Below are positions 11,715 through 23,290 of a stretch of DNA of 64,000 bases, in pieces. Source of the stretch: Ligula intestinalis. Its lineage: Eukaryota; Platyhelminthes; Cestoda; Diphyllobothriidea; Diphyllobothriidae. The translations under genes were made by a program, and so were the position numbers. A model generated the notes under the pieces. The model saw only the letters and a list, made by a program, of their open reading frames with translations. It had not been told where the DNA came from and searched no databases. The stretch covers positions 14,618,499 to 14,682,498 of the forward strand of contig JAYGXS010000004.1 in the NCBI GenBank assembly GCA_036362985.1, read 5' to 3'. Position 1 is the stretch's first letter; every line of letters begins with the position of its first letter.

Positions 11715-12720
11715 CACCTAAAGAAGACGCCGTTGATCATGCAATAGTTCGACCTATGCGAAAGACTAATACGCTTACGCTTATCGGCATTGATGCCAGT
11801 TGTAGTACTGATTATCGTGTAGTTTATTTTGAAGCCATCTCAGTCAGGATAGCAAGCCGGCTTTTTTAATGAGCTTCGTTCCGACTCCTAGCAAAACGCA
11901 TCTACTGTAAAAACTGACTACATGAGTAGTATGTCTTTTTATCATTGATTGTGACTGCCTTTAGAAATTCAAATATATTTTATGGAAAAAATGCATGAAA
12001 AAATTTTTATTTGTACTTGTTAATGGCAAATTACGCATTTTTTAAAATTTTTACTTACAGAAAGCGTAGTTTTTGGTTTTAAATTAAATGCTTATAATGA
12101 GCATTGAAATTATTGTTAGGTCTTCATCCATAATAAATCGTATCCATCAATTTATTAAAGCTGTCTTTACTGCATCAAATATATTTTAAATCTATTTCAG
12201 TATTCGATGACTACTAGGTGACGTCTTCTTCAAACTGTAGGCAAAACTGTACATTTCCTTAAACAGGATACACACAGTGCGCAGTTTGTAAACCTTGATA
12301 TCGAATGTAGCATCCACTCGTTTTTTTAGAAAATTGTTCGGCAATTGGGCAACTTTTTTAAAAACCGAAAGCTACCATTTCTTTAAGTAGAAATTGAAAG
12401 AATGCGTAATTTCCGATCAAAAAGTATAAAAAATAATTTTCTTGCGTATGTTTTCCATAAAATATATTTGAATTTATAAAAGAAGTCAAAATCAATGATA
12501 AAAAGGCATACTACTTAAGAAGTCAGTTTTCAGAAAAGATACCCTTTGCTAGGAGTCGAAACGAAGCTTGTTAAAAAGCTGGCTTCCTATCCTGACTTAA
12601 ATGACTTCAGAATACACTACGCGATAACCAGTATCACAAATGGAGTCAATTCTGATTAGCAAATGTGTATTAGTCTTTCACATTTGTTGAAATATTGAAT
12701 GAATGACGGCGTTTTCTGTA
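11715..12720 (-). mobile_element. R1 long-inverted-repeat element, copy 1
   Basis: The two ends are reverse complements over about 330 bp: the left arm runs inward from a degenerate agacgcc (11725) through gactaatacgc and ctgattatcgtg, and the right arm mirrors it back to ggcgttttctgta (12720). Conserved arm phrases include GAGCTTCGTT, CATTGATT and AATTCAAATATATTTTATGG. The unique centre (cttcttcaaactgt near 12228) gives the orientation. No coding capacity is seen. Ends of the form TA-CAGT in better copies point to a non-autonomous Tc1/mariner or pogo-like element. Confidence 0.8.
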
Positions 12721-13017
12721 TTTAACATAATAATAAATTGAAGTTTAGTAAAATTTGGTATGTTGAAAATATAAATATATTTACAAGTAGCAATTTATTG
12801 TTTTTACACTGCACTTGGACTTCAGTTAAAATAATGGTCAGTAGCCAATAATTAAACTGTTTATGTTTATTTTGCAAATTCAAGCCCTGAACGCAATAAT
12901 CATGGTCAGACTTTACATCGAAATAAATGTGTTTTTTAATTATTACAAGAAGCACGAAAATCTAGTTAACTTTCGAAAACAGTTTAGGGCGGAATTAAGA
13001 AAAGAACGTCCAACGCG
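12721..13017. other. AT-rich spacer before transposase remnant
   Basis: No gene recognised. The terminal inverted repeats of the following transposase remnant could lie here but could not be identified. Confidence 0.35.
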
Positions 13018-13987
13018 TTGCCATCATTCATATTAAGGATAAGTTTGAAACTGATGGAACTGTTCAAAACATTCACAAAAATCGTTTCGGAATACGCCGA
13101 TGATGAAGGAGCCCAATACAGGAAGAAAGACTACTGGAACCTTTTCATGGAAATCCGAGAATTCTGTAACACAGGCTTGTTGAGAGGTTGGACTTTCAAA
13201 ATAATCTGCCCATCGCATTATACAATGTTGTCATTGAAAACGTTTTATCCAAAATTAATCCATGCTCTTACTGACTATGATGTAGACCAAAAGGGAACGG
13301 TATTGCAAATGGTATTTGTAACAATGTATAGAAAATATAAATTTTCAACAACTATTGTGTAGTGACGAGGCCACATTTGGACAAAGTGGCTCCATCAACC
13401 GCCCCAACTGAACCTATCGGAGAGCTGAGGATCTGCATTTTATTTTCGACCATCATGTCAGTTTACAGAGAATTAGAGTGTGCTGCGGTTTATAATCAAG
13501 AGAACTAAATTAACCTTTCGATTTTGATGATACTGTAACAACCCCCATTAGGCTTAACTTTCTGTAACAGTCTGTTATGCCAAGCATTAGAAAGGACTTA
13601 ACAGAAAAAGGATTTTATTTTCAGCAAGAAGTAGGGTTCCCATATTACAATCGCGATGTTTGATCCTTTGGATCTGGGCATAAGTAGACTAATCTTGGAG
13701 GACAAATACGGGAAAACTTATCAAACAGGTGGATCGGACGAATGGGTTTTGTTGAATGTCCTCCGCGTTTACCGGATCTCACACCACTAGACGTTTTCTT
13801 AAAGGGATCTTTAAAAGATCAGGTCTACAATATGGAGCCTGCAACCGTCGCTGAATTGAGAGAAGCCATTGAACAAGAATGCGTCCAAATACGAAAAGAA
13901 TGGTTTCATGATGTGTGCAATTCCACTGTTTTGCGTGGTCAGCAGTGTCTGGATCAAAAAAGGCATCAGTTTAAGAGCATGCAGTGA
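13018..13987 (+). pseudogene. mariner-type (Tc1/mariner, IS630) transposase, decayed
   Basis: Nearly the whole protein can be followed across shifting frames. A helix-turn-helix part reads HIKDKFETDGTVQNIHKNR near 13020-13100. A middle block reads YPKLIHALTDYDVDQ near 13240-13290. SDEATFG near 13365 marks one catalytic aspartate. FQQEVGFPYYNRDV near 13620-13660 is the second catalytic block; family members usually read QQDGAPPH, so the aspartate appears as glutamate. PPRLPDLTPLDVFLKG near 13760-13805 is the third block, followed by LKDQVY and a C-terminal helical tail ending at 13987. Several stops and frameshifts (for example after NRFGIRR, and the TAG at 13360) make it non-functional. About 320 codons in total fit the family's usual size. 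Confidence 0.8.
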
Positions 13988-13989
13988 CA

Positions 13990-14555
13990 AAACAAAAATA
14001 ATACTTAAAAATACTTTTGCATTTTTTAAATAATAAAATTCTAATAAACACCAGGTTTACAATTATTTGAAATGTACAGTTTTGCGAATCTTGCAAACAA
14101 ATTTTAGGACGAAATTTAACATAATAATTTAGCGTTTGTCTAAACAGGTTATTTTGATCAACTGAGTGGATTTGATAATAGGAAAAGCTTTGGTTTGGAA
14201 AACTGCCTTCTTATTTAAAGTTATCGTGGCTAATAGGCTCTCATTTTGCTAACTTATGAGTATGTTTGTATAAATAAATTCCGTATGCTTAAAAGAAAGA
14301 CAGGACAAAACTTTCTTCTAATATGCATTGTGCTAAGGAAGAATTCCATAATTAGTACAAAATGTGGACTAATAGTCCATTTCAGTACTGGAATAGTTTG
14401 TGCCAACTTTATCAAATGGAAGTAAAGCGAAGTTTAAGGCATTGTATTTATTTTCAGAAATAAACAGGGCTAGACGTTTCGAAAATTAGATTAAGCTATT
14501 CTGTGAAGTGTTTTGGCAAATAATGCAATAAAAAAATACTTGGTCGAACATTTTC
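13990..14555. other. no feature recognised
   Basis: AT-rich sequence downstream of the transposase remnant; no repeat end was identified. Confidence 0.35.
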
Positions 14556-14559
14556 TTTT

Positions 14560-15095
14560 ACCGCACTGGTGGTCGTACGCGTTAACAAAGTTTTGACATG
14601 TAACTGCGCAGACAGCAATTAGAATGCCTTATTGATGATTTTTAGAAGTAAGTGTAAAGTGAAAAAAATGTAGTCAACGATTCTTCCCGCGGCCACCAGG
14701 AGTTAGTTGTTCCGCATGTAAAGTGAAGGTGGGCGTGGTACTTTGTAACGCGGACTGTACTAATCTAACTCCAGAACGGTAAGTTATACTTCAGGTAAGT
14801 TAAGTTAAACGACCTCCTGACCACCGTTTCAAGTTTTTGGTAAATTCAAAAGACCTGCAATTTGATATTTGGGTTTTTCCGCAATTAATAAAACGATAAT
14901 ACAGATAAGGAAAATCTATAGATATTTATAAATAAAACTTCTTAATACAATAAAATAAAATGCATTTAGCATTTATTAAAGTATATTCGGCTGCGTGTCC
15001 TAATTCCCCACCCATAAACTCAATAACCACCGTTTTCTAAGAAAACCTAGCGCGAAGTAGGATTAAATGTGTAGGCCTACATAAGGTGCCGCTGC
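14560..15095 (+). mobile_element. R4 palindromic-end repeat, copy 1
   Basis: Aligns with the reverse complement of 39626-40147 through agaagtaagt, ccaccaggagttagttgttc, ccagaacggtaa, gacgacctcct and gggtttttccgcaat. The right end carries the conserved terminus around ataaccaccgttttc. No open frame. Probably a MITE. Confidence 0.65.
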
Positions 15096-16250
15096 TAAAC
15101 AATATTTCGCGGACCCTGTTATCTTGAAGACAGAATTCGACGGCCGAGCGAATCTGTAGCGGTTTTGGAAAAGTATAGACCGTGTACTTTACTTCACTGG
15201 TTGGGAAAGTCAATGACTTCAAAATGCCTACTTCGCACCAGACGTTGGCGCAATCAAACGTTTTGTCTACTTTCGACTACAGAAGGTGGAAATGCTCTTC
15301 GTGAAGTTCGCAATTAGACTAATTAAGCTCTATAGGCAGCAGCTATTTGTAAACTTGAAATAACGGAGACCATTTTGGCAAGGGGAATTGGCATTCAGCG
15401 AATTTCCTAAGGAAATCTCTATCTATTTCCGGGTAAATTTTCTAGAAGCGTCATAAGTATAGGAGCCCCTAATTATAGGTTCTATTGTTTAGTAGATAAC
15501 ACCTTTGCCTTGCGCGGCTGGTGAATACACCTAAAGCCCTTTAATTGCATCCGTGTCTCTCCCAATATAGTTTCTATCTCGCAGCCACACTCTAGTAATT
15601 GTCCGACCGGCGGACTAAACCAGATGAGGGTATCCGGTTTTTAGGCTCCGCTCCGCTCCGCTCCACTCCACTTCACTTCCCATCCCTCCTTCCCTTGCCC
15701 ACTTTTAAAAGTCGTGTGGGAAGGATGACATGCAGTTCTGTAGGCGGCCCCAGCTAACTCGGATCGCACCTCGACTAAGCAAAGCCGTGGCGTTCGGCCG
15801 CCGTTTGGGGGTGTCCTAGTTAGGGACAAGACTGTTTACACCCCGCGTGGGGACGCGGCGAGAAAAGTCGCTCTAAACAAATGCAGAGATAACGCCATCT
15901 GCTCTCTGATCCTGACACGCTGATATACAACTCGCGGTTGAAATAGTTAAAGCAAAACAACAGTCACTGCCCCCATCCACCACGACCCACCCCGCAGGTG
16001 GCTAAAGTGGATCCGTCTGTGATGCTTATTGTCTTTTAGACAATCCGATGAGAGGAGAACGGCGGGAAAGGAGTCTGGTGTCTAAGTAGCGTTTAAACTC
16101 GGCTCACTACAATCTTTAGATCGAATCTCAAGTTAATGGCAACAATTCTGCAAATATTTCCATTTTTAAGTTGGAACCTTTATTCGCCAAGCATAAGTTT
16201 TCAGCAATGCATTCTCAGGTCAGTAAAATTACAAAGATAATGAAATTCGT
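15096..16250. other. no gene recognised; GC-rich patch 15600-15900
   Basis: Contains a short run of CCGCT-like pentamers at 15647-15665 and a GC-rich patch with an open frame on minus (15829-15641) lacking any recognisable motif. The remainder is unremarkable. Confidence 0.4.
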
Positions 16251-16410
16251 ATCGGTAAAAGGCAGAAGTCACCAGAATGAGGGCTTTGTTATGCACACAA
16301 CCCGTAGTTGCTGTGTCAGGCAGTAGTGGCCACTGGCAAAGCCAGGGCTAGTGTCCAGTCGTGCCCGAGAGTCTGCGATGGTGTGTGTGGGAGAAAGGGC
16401 CGACTAGACA
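16251..16410 (+). repeat. direct repeat R2, copy 1
   Basis: Matches 16955-17115 in the same orientation: ggtaaaaggcagaagtcacc, gtggccactgg, gccagg and gtgggagaaaggg in the same order. The copies are about 700 bp apart with the hammerhead SINE between them. Class unknown. Confidence 0.75.
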
Positions 16411-16439
16411 AAGTTTCACCATTGCAAGGCATTTCTGGT

Positions 16440-16625
16440 TTTAAAATAAATTATCGGCATTGGCGATACGTTATCACCCATATATAGACAAAATGATATT
16501 ACTGACAAAGATAAGGAAGAATGGAATGCCAGTTTCAGACTTCTTAGTCATCATCAGCTAGTCGTGCTCGGACCACGATGGGTTGGCTAGAAGTTAAGTG
16601 TTCTACTCACTACACCATGGACGCT
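16440..16625 (-). mobile_element. tRNA-derived SINE with hammerhead-like core, copy 2
   Basis: Minus strand: a tRNA-like head (GGTGTAGTGAG box A region near 16620; GGTCCGAGC, a degenerate box B, near 16578) followed by the hammerhead-like block at 16558-16518 and a tail that aligns with copy 1 at 7215-7250. The head is more degraded than in copy 1 but the ribozyme core is better. Confidence 0.5.
16518..16558 (-). ncRNA. hammerhead ribozyme-like fold in SINE
   Basis: Minus strand: intact core CTGATGA (16557-16551), stem II GACT/AGTC around AAGA with a T-T closing mismatch, then GAAAC. Stem III ACTGG pairs with CCATT apart from one mismatch, with a 4-nt loop, and leaves TTC as a plausible NUH site. 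Stem I was not confirmed. Confidence 0.5.
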
Positions 16626-16954
16626 TTACCTTGTTAACAATATGATCAAGGGTAGATATATATTTTGCCGTAACGAGATGCCGACTCAAGCTGTTCAGTA
16701 GAGTTCTCCCCAATTGGAGGAGTCATTCTTCTTTTAAATCATCTCTGAAACCCTTTCTGGTTTGGCTCCCTAACGGAACGCTCACTGAATAAATTGACGG
16801 AGTTTGTTAAGTGCGTACAGGATACTATGCTAGACCCGAATGCTTACGATGATCAGGAAAAATACTACCAGTGAACCATTAATCCTTGAGGCTGTAGTAA
16901 TTAAGTAATGTCTTGTACTCAGATCCCTACAATTAGCAAATGGAATCGCAGGGT

Positions 16955-17115
16955 ATTGGTAAAAGGCAGAAGTCACCAAAGTGAGGACTTTATTGCGCAC
17001 ATGACTCTCGAGTTGCTGTCTCAGGTAGCAGTGGCCACTGGCGAAGCCAGGACTGGTGGTGACTGCGTTCAGCCGTGCCTAAGAGTGTATGTGGGAGAAA
17101 GGGACGACAGTTGCT
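16955..17115 (+). repeat. direct repeat R2, copy 2
   Basis: Second copy of the repeat at 16251-16410. It lies within an open frame (16908-17141) and opposite others (17205-16990 and 17399-17079), but copy 1 does not keep the same frame, so coding is not supported. Confidence 0.75.
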
Positions 17116-17418
17116 TTTACATGATTGTGGAGCGAGCTTAAGTGGTGTGCCACTTGTGTGTTGCGTTGTCCGAGAGGGTCTCGCCTGAAGAGGCCCCTGC
17201 TGCATCCATTGAGGGAGGGCACGTCCAAGTGGCCCTTTTGACAGCCGCGATTATATGGGTGTACCTGTGTATGCGCGCGACGATGCCGGTCACGGGTCTT
17301 CAGGTCAGCGCGTGGGAAAACAGCTGCCTGGCACGATGCATGACGTTGGGGGCAGCGGACATTGAACACAAGAGAGAGGCAGCATTCTTGGACATCCACC
17401 AGAGAACTGTCTCTTTTT
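17116..17418. other. GC-rich block with overlapping open frames, unknown
   Basis: Open frames on both strands (17142-17420 plus, 17399-17079 minus), typical of a GC-rich patch. No known domain is visible in either. Confidence 0.3.
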
Positions 17419-17450
17419 GAAGAAGAAGAAGAAGAAGAAGAAGAAGAAGG
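17419..17450 (+). repeat. GAA trinucleotide microsatellite
   Basis: About ten GAA units. It produces a polyglutamate run in one frame, which should not be taken as protein evidence. PLE ends in this window also carry short GAAGAAGAAG tracts, a possible origin. Confidence 0.85.
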
Positions 17451-18976
17451 CTATATTCAGGATTTTACAAACCTGAATTTTCAGCTAAAACGGCTCCATT
17501 CACGGAGAGCAGACGGTAAGGTAAATAGAGGACGATGGTTATATACCGCACGACTACTTGTCTCTTAATAATTAATTTAATGATCTGTGCAACTGTACAG
17601 GCTCGTTAATGAATAGCTGGAAAGAGATGTTTGCAATTATTCAACACATGTGGCTGCCCAGGTACTAAGTTAAGACCCAACAGTCTTCCTGAATTTTTGC
17701 CGTGCGCTTTTGTCCCATAAATTGCAGTCATCATTCTGTCTTGTTTAATTTCCAAGACAATTAATGCGTGAGTTTGAAGTATATGCCGAGAAAAAAATTA
17801 GTTTTTGTCTTGATTCGAAAGTTGATTTGAATATGTGAGCTGAACTCCATCAATTAGTGCAAAATAAACGGGGTGAGTAACATGCACTACATCGTAATTA
17901 ATTATCAGTCAATTTTGACATAATTGGAAATACTGAAGAGCTGTGTAAAGTTTGTGAATATTGCACGATTATTTTACCTCAATTTATTATATAAACTTTC
18001 GGAGCGACCGGAAAAGGCTTGATTATGATTGATGCAGTGATTACAATTGACTTAAAAGTACTACCCTTAGGATATATTTCAGTGCTATATTTGGTTCTAT
18101 ACATTAAAAAAATGAGTTTGGACACGCTATCACAACTGTTCATATTCGTGACAGTTGAATTCATGGCAGATCCGCTAACCACCAGAAGCTCATTAAACTA
18201 TTGCAGTCCGAATATGGAAGACAACGTAAATCGTAGAATACTGTGATCGAAATTAAAGTGAGTGGTTTAGCCTAACTTCGATTTTCTAATATAATGTGCT
18301 GGGTGGGTTCAAGGATCAGAAGGACTTTAATCAGTTAAAACCGCACTTGAAAGCTGATTTATTGAAGAAATCAGACGTAACTTGGGCGAATACACAAAAT
18401 ATTACCTATTTTATTCAATATCTTAAAACTGCATTGCATTATAAAAGCAAGTTTGTACAGGCAGTGAAAGATTAAAATTGATTATTTCGTATATACAAGC
18501 ACGTCATCCTTACTCAATGAAAATGAGATAGACATTCTTTATTCTTGGCAGGGCGTTTTTATTTTAAGCTAAGTCTACGAAAATGACTATAACAGCCATA
18601 TGTATTATGTAGAACTTTTAAGAATTCAATACTTTTGAAAATGCTTTGAAGGAATATCTTATTTTCAGGTTTTCACAAAACACACAGGATAGATACCAAT
18701 GTTTGACCAATCGGTTGAAAATATTTTAATTCACGAGGTATTCACCGCCATTTTAAGGGGAATTTAAAAGCCATTATAATAAAATACCAGGAATAACAAT
18801 AAGATGTAGCGAATGCCAATTCCACTTGATATAAAAGCAATATTATGGCTTTGATGTTACCTGGCAGCATTGATCAGGCCTGAGGTAACGCCGTCTACTT
18901 ACTGAATTTGTAGCTTTCCTTAATACGTTGGTATGTCTAAACAAAGTACTATTTCAGGATGGCAAATAAGGCGAAC
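17451..18976. other. no feature recognised
   Basis: AT-rich sequence with only short open frames (for example 18019-18246 plus and 18182-17979 minus) and no repeat match seen. Confidence 0.4.
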
Positions 18977-19760
18977 GAACGTTTACGATTATATCGTCAT
19001 CAGACAAATATAATAATATAAAGGAAGCGTAGAATTAATGAAAGTTCAAGCAACCAGTCAGTAGTAATTACGAGAAAGAAAACGGAGAGTGTTGTAAAGA
19101 GATCAAAGAGGTCAAATTCTAGTCTGAATTGGGAACCAGAGAGGAGAAAGGGCTGGGGGCAAAGGGGTGGAGAAGGTGTTCGACAACGAGTTCACGTCCT
19201 CCCAATATCCTTGTCTCGGGTGTTGTTAGGATGCGTGAGGACGCAAGGCGTCATCGTCTCGTGACGGCGTGGATAGCCTGGGGATGCTTGGTGTCGCAGC
19301 CTCGTCACTGTTTCAGGCCGAAGTCAGAACCGTTTGGACAGATTTTGATTTGACCTTCGGCCACTGGAGCCTTAGGGCCGCTTTAAGCGCCTTCTGCATA
19401 TATAATATTGAGTTAGCGAGGCGTATAGCTACAGTCTCTGCCGTCGCAAGTATCCGCGGAAGCAGGAACTTGGAATGTCTGGCGAGCATTTTATAGATGT
19501 ATCTAGATGCTTGGATTACGTCTACCCAATGACCCTGTCAACCAAGTAGGCGAAAATTGCGCTTGGTATTTACTATGCTTTGCTTGTCCTTAGCCCAACA
19601 GGTTAGTGTTTTAGCATGCGTTTCGATAGCAGCCAAGTTGTTGGGTCAATATAAACTGCCTCACAGGAGCATATAAATCTGAATATAAACTTAAAGAGAG
19701 CTGGGACGGGAGTCTATCCTTGCCTTCAAGGCGTGAAACTGAAGTGCTTGAAAATATTAA
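18977..19760 (-). mobile_element. Penelope-like element, 3' fragment (family A)
   Basis: Second copy of the family at 4638-5040, extending further into the protein. On minus it encodes, around 19470-19340, the C-terminal endonuclease tail with LATAETVAIRLAN and ALRLQWPK, matching LATAEAVAIRLAN in the copy at 20885-21990. Farther upstream (19740-19640) a decayed copy of the region between reverse transcriptase and endonuclease is detectable. The 3' end at 19004-18977 is a hammerhead-like motif: CTGATGA, a CGAT/ATCG stem around ATA, then TAAACGTTC, where the G of GAAA is lost. Frameshifts occur throughout. Confidence 0.75.
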
Positions 19761-20880
19761 TGTTAAAGTAGCTGCTTGATACGTACGCGCAATTGCAGCT
19801 ATAAAGGTAATTGCTATAGTTATCAGAACTATTTCCTTTTTTATATATTTCGCTGCCAACAATCTGCGCATCCGCCAGTTTATCCTACGATAACCAACCC
19901 AACAACCTACTCCCCTTAACCTGACGATCATATAAACACTGCAATTAACTGACCGTGTTTAGCCTCCATGTCACTGTACCGGCGTGATGTTGAATGACTG
20001 AAAAAAATTGCTTGCCAATATGACTTTCCTAAATAAATTGGTATTTCTAAACAAAGTTCGATTTCTTTTCACATTAAAATGACATAGACTAGGTTTGTGC
20101 ATCCTCTAAATTTTTTTCCACGGGAAGAGGGTACTCTGAACATGAGAGTTTCAATATGTTGCACTTAGATAGAGATTTTGTTTCTTTTGCTAAATCAAAT
20201 AAAGAAAGGTCCAGAATTCGACATTTTATCGGCTTTTAAAGTTCATATTGACAATTAACATAGTGCATGCTTATGGATCCAAATGTTTGTTTGATATTTA
20301 ATTAAAGGTGAATTCGTAACATCATTGCTTTTGTTGTTTTTCAAGTTCCCTAGACAGCGACTTCCCTCATCTAACAACACCTCCTACGTGCCCCACTGGA
20401 GCCATCACATTTACAAGAAGATGACTGGTTAATGAAATGAGTTAGTTTCTGAAGCCTGTGAATAACATCCAATGTAGTATGGACAACCACGCTTTTTCCC
20501 ACAACTGTTTTAAACGTGATTTTTTTTCAGAGAAGAGACCAACCTCGCTACACACTCTCCGTCGTGAGCTTACTTGTGCGCGTAGTTCAAGTTGCATCCT
20601 TAACCAGAGGTCTAGTGTCTGTTAAATTTTTTAAAACCCCCCGCCCCTTCTGCAGGGGCTATGCCGGCATTTTTTTATACTCCTGCCCTACATTCCGCAA
20701 ATATTCCCATGGTTAATATTAGAAGTCAGTTTTTTGGCAAACAATTGTTTTCAGCTACTCTTTATCAGACCAAACATTTGCAACGGAAATTAACGCTGCA
20801 CATAACAATAAACGTTTGAATGAGTCGACAAAATCAATAACTATCTAACATGGGCGCTAATTGGCCAACGCGGACTATGT
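19761..20880. other. no feature recognised
   Basis: Sequence between two PLE fragments of the same family. No reverse-transcriptase motif was found, so the flanking fragments are probably separate insertions. Confidence 0.4.
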
Positions 20881-20884
20881 CAGT

Positions 20885-21990
20885 TTGCGCATGTAGGCCA
20901 TGTCAGCGTGTTGGTTGAGGGATTGTCGCTTGTTGGTAGGGGCGAAATTCTATCGCCACCTGGAGTCGGTTTAGGCCATGGAATTGACAGAGCTTGTGTC
21001 AGAGTCTTCTGACAACACAGCACTGGATTTGCTAGCCTTATAGCTACTGCTTCGGCTGTTGCAAGCATCCGTTGACGTAGGCCTTTGGAAAAATTAGATC
21101 GTGTCCTGTAGACCACCTGAAAGGCTTCGTTAGTATCGACTCGATGGTTCGTATTGACTAGATGTGAGAGAATAGCACCCGAGATCGATCAAGTTTCACC
21201 CTAACTTAGCCAGGTCAGTATGTGCTCACGTACCCTCTTTTCGAGATGCCTCGTTTTACGGCCAATGTATCCCGCTCCACAGGAGCAAGTGCAAGAGTAA
21301 ATGCACATTGATGTGGCCTTCAAAGGGAGTCTGTCTTTACCTCCTTATCGTAGGAGGGGAGAGTTCATGAAGAGCACCCGTAAGTTCGCCGCTGGGAAAG
21401 CGTTTGTGATTGCAGTCCTCAAGCGTCGTCTGACCAGCTCGCTGGTTGCGTCGCCTAAGATAGGCAGTCTTATGAACACGTCTTTCTTTTCTGCGGTTAA
21501 GGTGACAGGCTTTTTGGCGCGTTCACCAATATTTCTGCGAATGAACCTTTCTGGGTATCCATTTTCAATTAGTGTATGCTGCAGCTGTTGGAGTTCTGCT
21601 GCGACAGTTTTAGGAGAACATATCTGTCGTATTCTAGCTGCTAATCCTTGGACCAGATTTCGTTTTATATTGAGGGAAACAAAACTGTGGAAGTTAGTGT
21701 ATTGTCCTGTCTAGGTTTTCTTTCGGAAAACCCTGCGTAGGATAAATCCATCCTCTTGCCTTCGCAGAAGGATGTCAAGGAGCGCAATTTCATCGTCCAC
21801 TTCAGTCTCAGCAGAAAACTTGAGCGATGGGTGAGCGCTGTTAAACTTCGCGACCAAGGCGTCAATGTCAGTGTTATAGTCAGTCAAACAGAAGATATTA
21901 TCTAAATCTCGACCGTAGAATGCAAGGTCATTGATGGTGTCCCCTAGACTCGTTTTCTCGATCTTGCCCTACACTCGACATTGTTGCGAG
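20885..21990 (-). pseudogene. Penelope-like RT (C-terminal part) plus GIY-YIG domain
   Basis: Reading from 21990 downward on minus: FYGRDLDNIF near 21925 stands where family members have the catalytic YVDD-type box, so it is altered. Then come DALVAKFNSAHPSLKFSAE and EIALLDILLRR (block D region), GQYTNFHSFVSLNIKRNLVQ, and ENGYPERFIRRNIGERAKKP. After a frameshift near 21300 the endonuclease begins with CIYSCTCSCGAGYIGRKTRH: the YIG half is intact and R follows. It continues LEKRVREHILTWL. The C-terminal tail LATAEAVAIRLAN-PVL ends near 20990. The RT fingers and palm N-terminal to the altered catalytic box are missing. At least one frameshift and several stops make it dead. Confidence 0.85.
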
Positions 21991-22650
21991 ATGATATTGA
22001 AAGGAGAGCAGTTTCCTTGCATTAGACACGTTCCACACTTCCCTAGCCCAGGCCCAGGGTGTAGTCATTGATTTCACGTATTCTCTGCACTGAAGTATTT
22101 TAAATCATTTAAAAGTACTTTCCAGTCTTCCTCAACAATTCCCGAATGAAAATGCAGTTTGCAATGGTATTATCAAAAGCTACATGTCGCTGCAGTTTGT
22201 TTAAGAGTAATATTGGGTCTCGAATAAGGTCACGGAAAAAGTTATACTCCCATGAATTTCATAAGAGCGCACCTGCATTTCTAGGCAATTCGTATTCCCA
22301 GGCCTTATTAGTGTGGGCACAATAGCTGCCACCTGCTCCTTCCCTCAAAAAATCGATCCAACGGTACAGTTTAGCTTTTAATGAAGGACACATCAGGCTC
22401 ACTGATGCGGGACAGACGAACAATGACTGCAAAATAGACAGATTTGTTTTCTGAAGCTGGTGCATAATCGCCAGTGGGCAAACAACATTCGCGCCCTTTC
22501 TCACACCTGCAGCAGACATGCTTATTTCAGACCAGAGCCCGTCATGATAACCAACCCTCCGTTAGGAACACATGTGTGTGCGTGGTTCAAGTTGAATAAG
22601 TTACCAAAAATCAGTACAAGCGATCATGCGAGTCCCAGGAAGTAAAAGAA
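21991..22650. other. no feature recognised
   Basis: Contains an 86-codon open frame on minus (22519-22259) without known motifs. The phrase around 22560 (gttaggaacacatgtgtgtg) has a similar copy near 23721, a short unclassified repeat. Confidence 0.35.
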
Positions 22651-23290
22651 AAGAAGACGACTCAATCGCTTGGACAACACTTTTATTTGCCTGACGTTTC
22701 GAGAGCCGTCACGGATTCATCAACAGAGACATAGTCAGAGAGCAGTAGCAGATAGTACAGCGTAAGCACAGAAATTTGCGTTATTTTTAGGATACGGTCA
22801 TTACTACAAACATTCATGGACAATTACAGGTAATTGCCTTTGTGTGTGTTGGTGATTTGTTGAACAGCATGCGGGCTCTGATCTGTCGAAATTTCATCGC
22901 AAGTGGTGGACTCGGGCGTGATGACTGCTCGGTCATCTGACCCTCCGATGTTTGCATAGGATGACGCGGTGGCTTGTCCATTCCCAAAGTGGTGACTGGT
23001 TTTGGCCAAAGTGAGTCTTGGCACCGAATATGGTATGGGCAAATCGTTGCATTTGTTTATGGATTGGGGGCCCGTGCTCTATGACTCGCGGCTCACCCGA
23101 TGGTCAGCTCTTGCGAGAATTTCGGCCTCATAAAATTTGAATGTGTGCCCAGGTCTCATCGAATGAGCCGCAAATTGAGAACTGACATTAATATGCCGAA
23201 CTGCTGCCTCGTGTTCGGCAATTCGCGTCTTGAAAAGTCTGCCTGTTTAACTGACATAGTTGCTTAACCCGCCACTGCACCACATTAATT
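22651..23290 (-). mobile_element. Penelope-like element, GIY-YIG and 3' end (family D)
   Basis: On minus, the endonuclease starts near 23275 with CSGGLSNYVS, a stop in place of the expected E of GETG, then TGRLFKTRIAEHEAAVRH. Next come RPGHTFKFYEAEILARADHRVSRE and GPQSINKCNDLP, both conserved in the copy at 35865-36320. A long C-terminal tail reads on to 22824. The 3' end at 22726-22695 has a hammerhead-like motif (TTGATGA, CCG-TGA-CGG stem, CGAAACGTC) followed by AAATAAAAG and a GAAGAC tract. The reverse transcriptase is absent. Confidence 0.8.
22695..22726 (-). ncRNA. hammerhead-like motif at PLE 3' end
   Basis: Minus strand: TTGATGA in place of CUGAUGA, a stem of CCG and CGG around TGA, then CGAAACGTC. 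The GTC after GAAAC would be the cleavage triplet of the minimal PLE hammerheads. The core change makes activity doubtful. Confidence 0.5.

Noticed and set aside
17362..17568. Open frame with a run of glutamates
   Set aside because: The run is the GAA microsatellite; nothing else in the frame resembles a protein.
21301..21714. 137-codon plus-strand open frame
   Set aside because: Antisense shadow of the PLE RT/endonuclease region on minus, which has clear family motifs.
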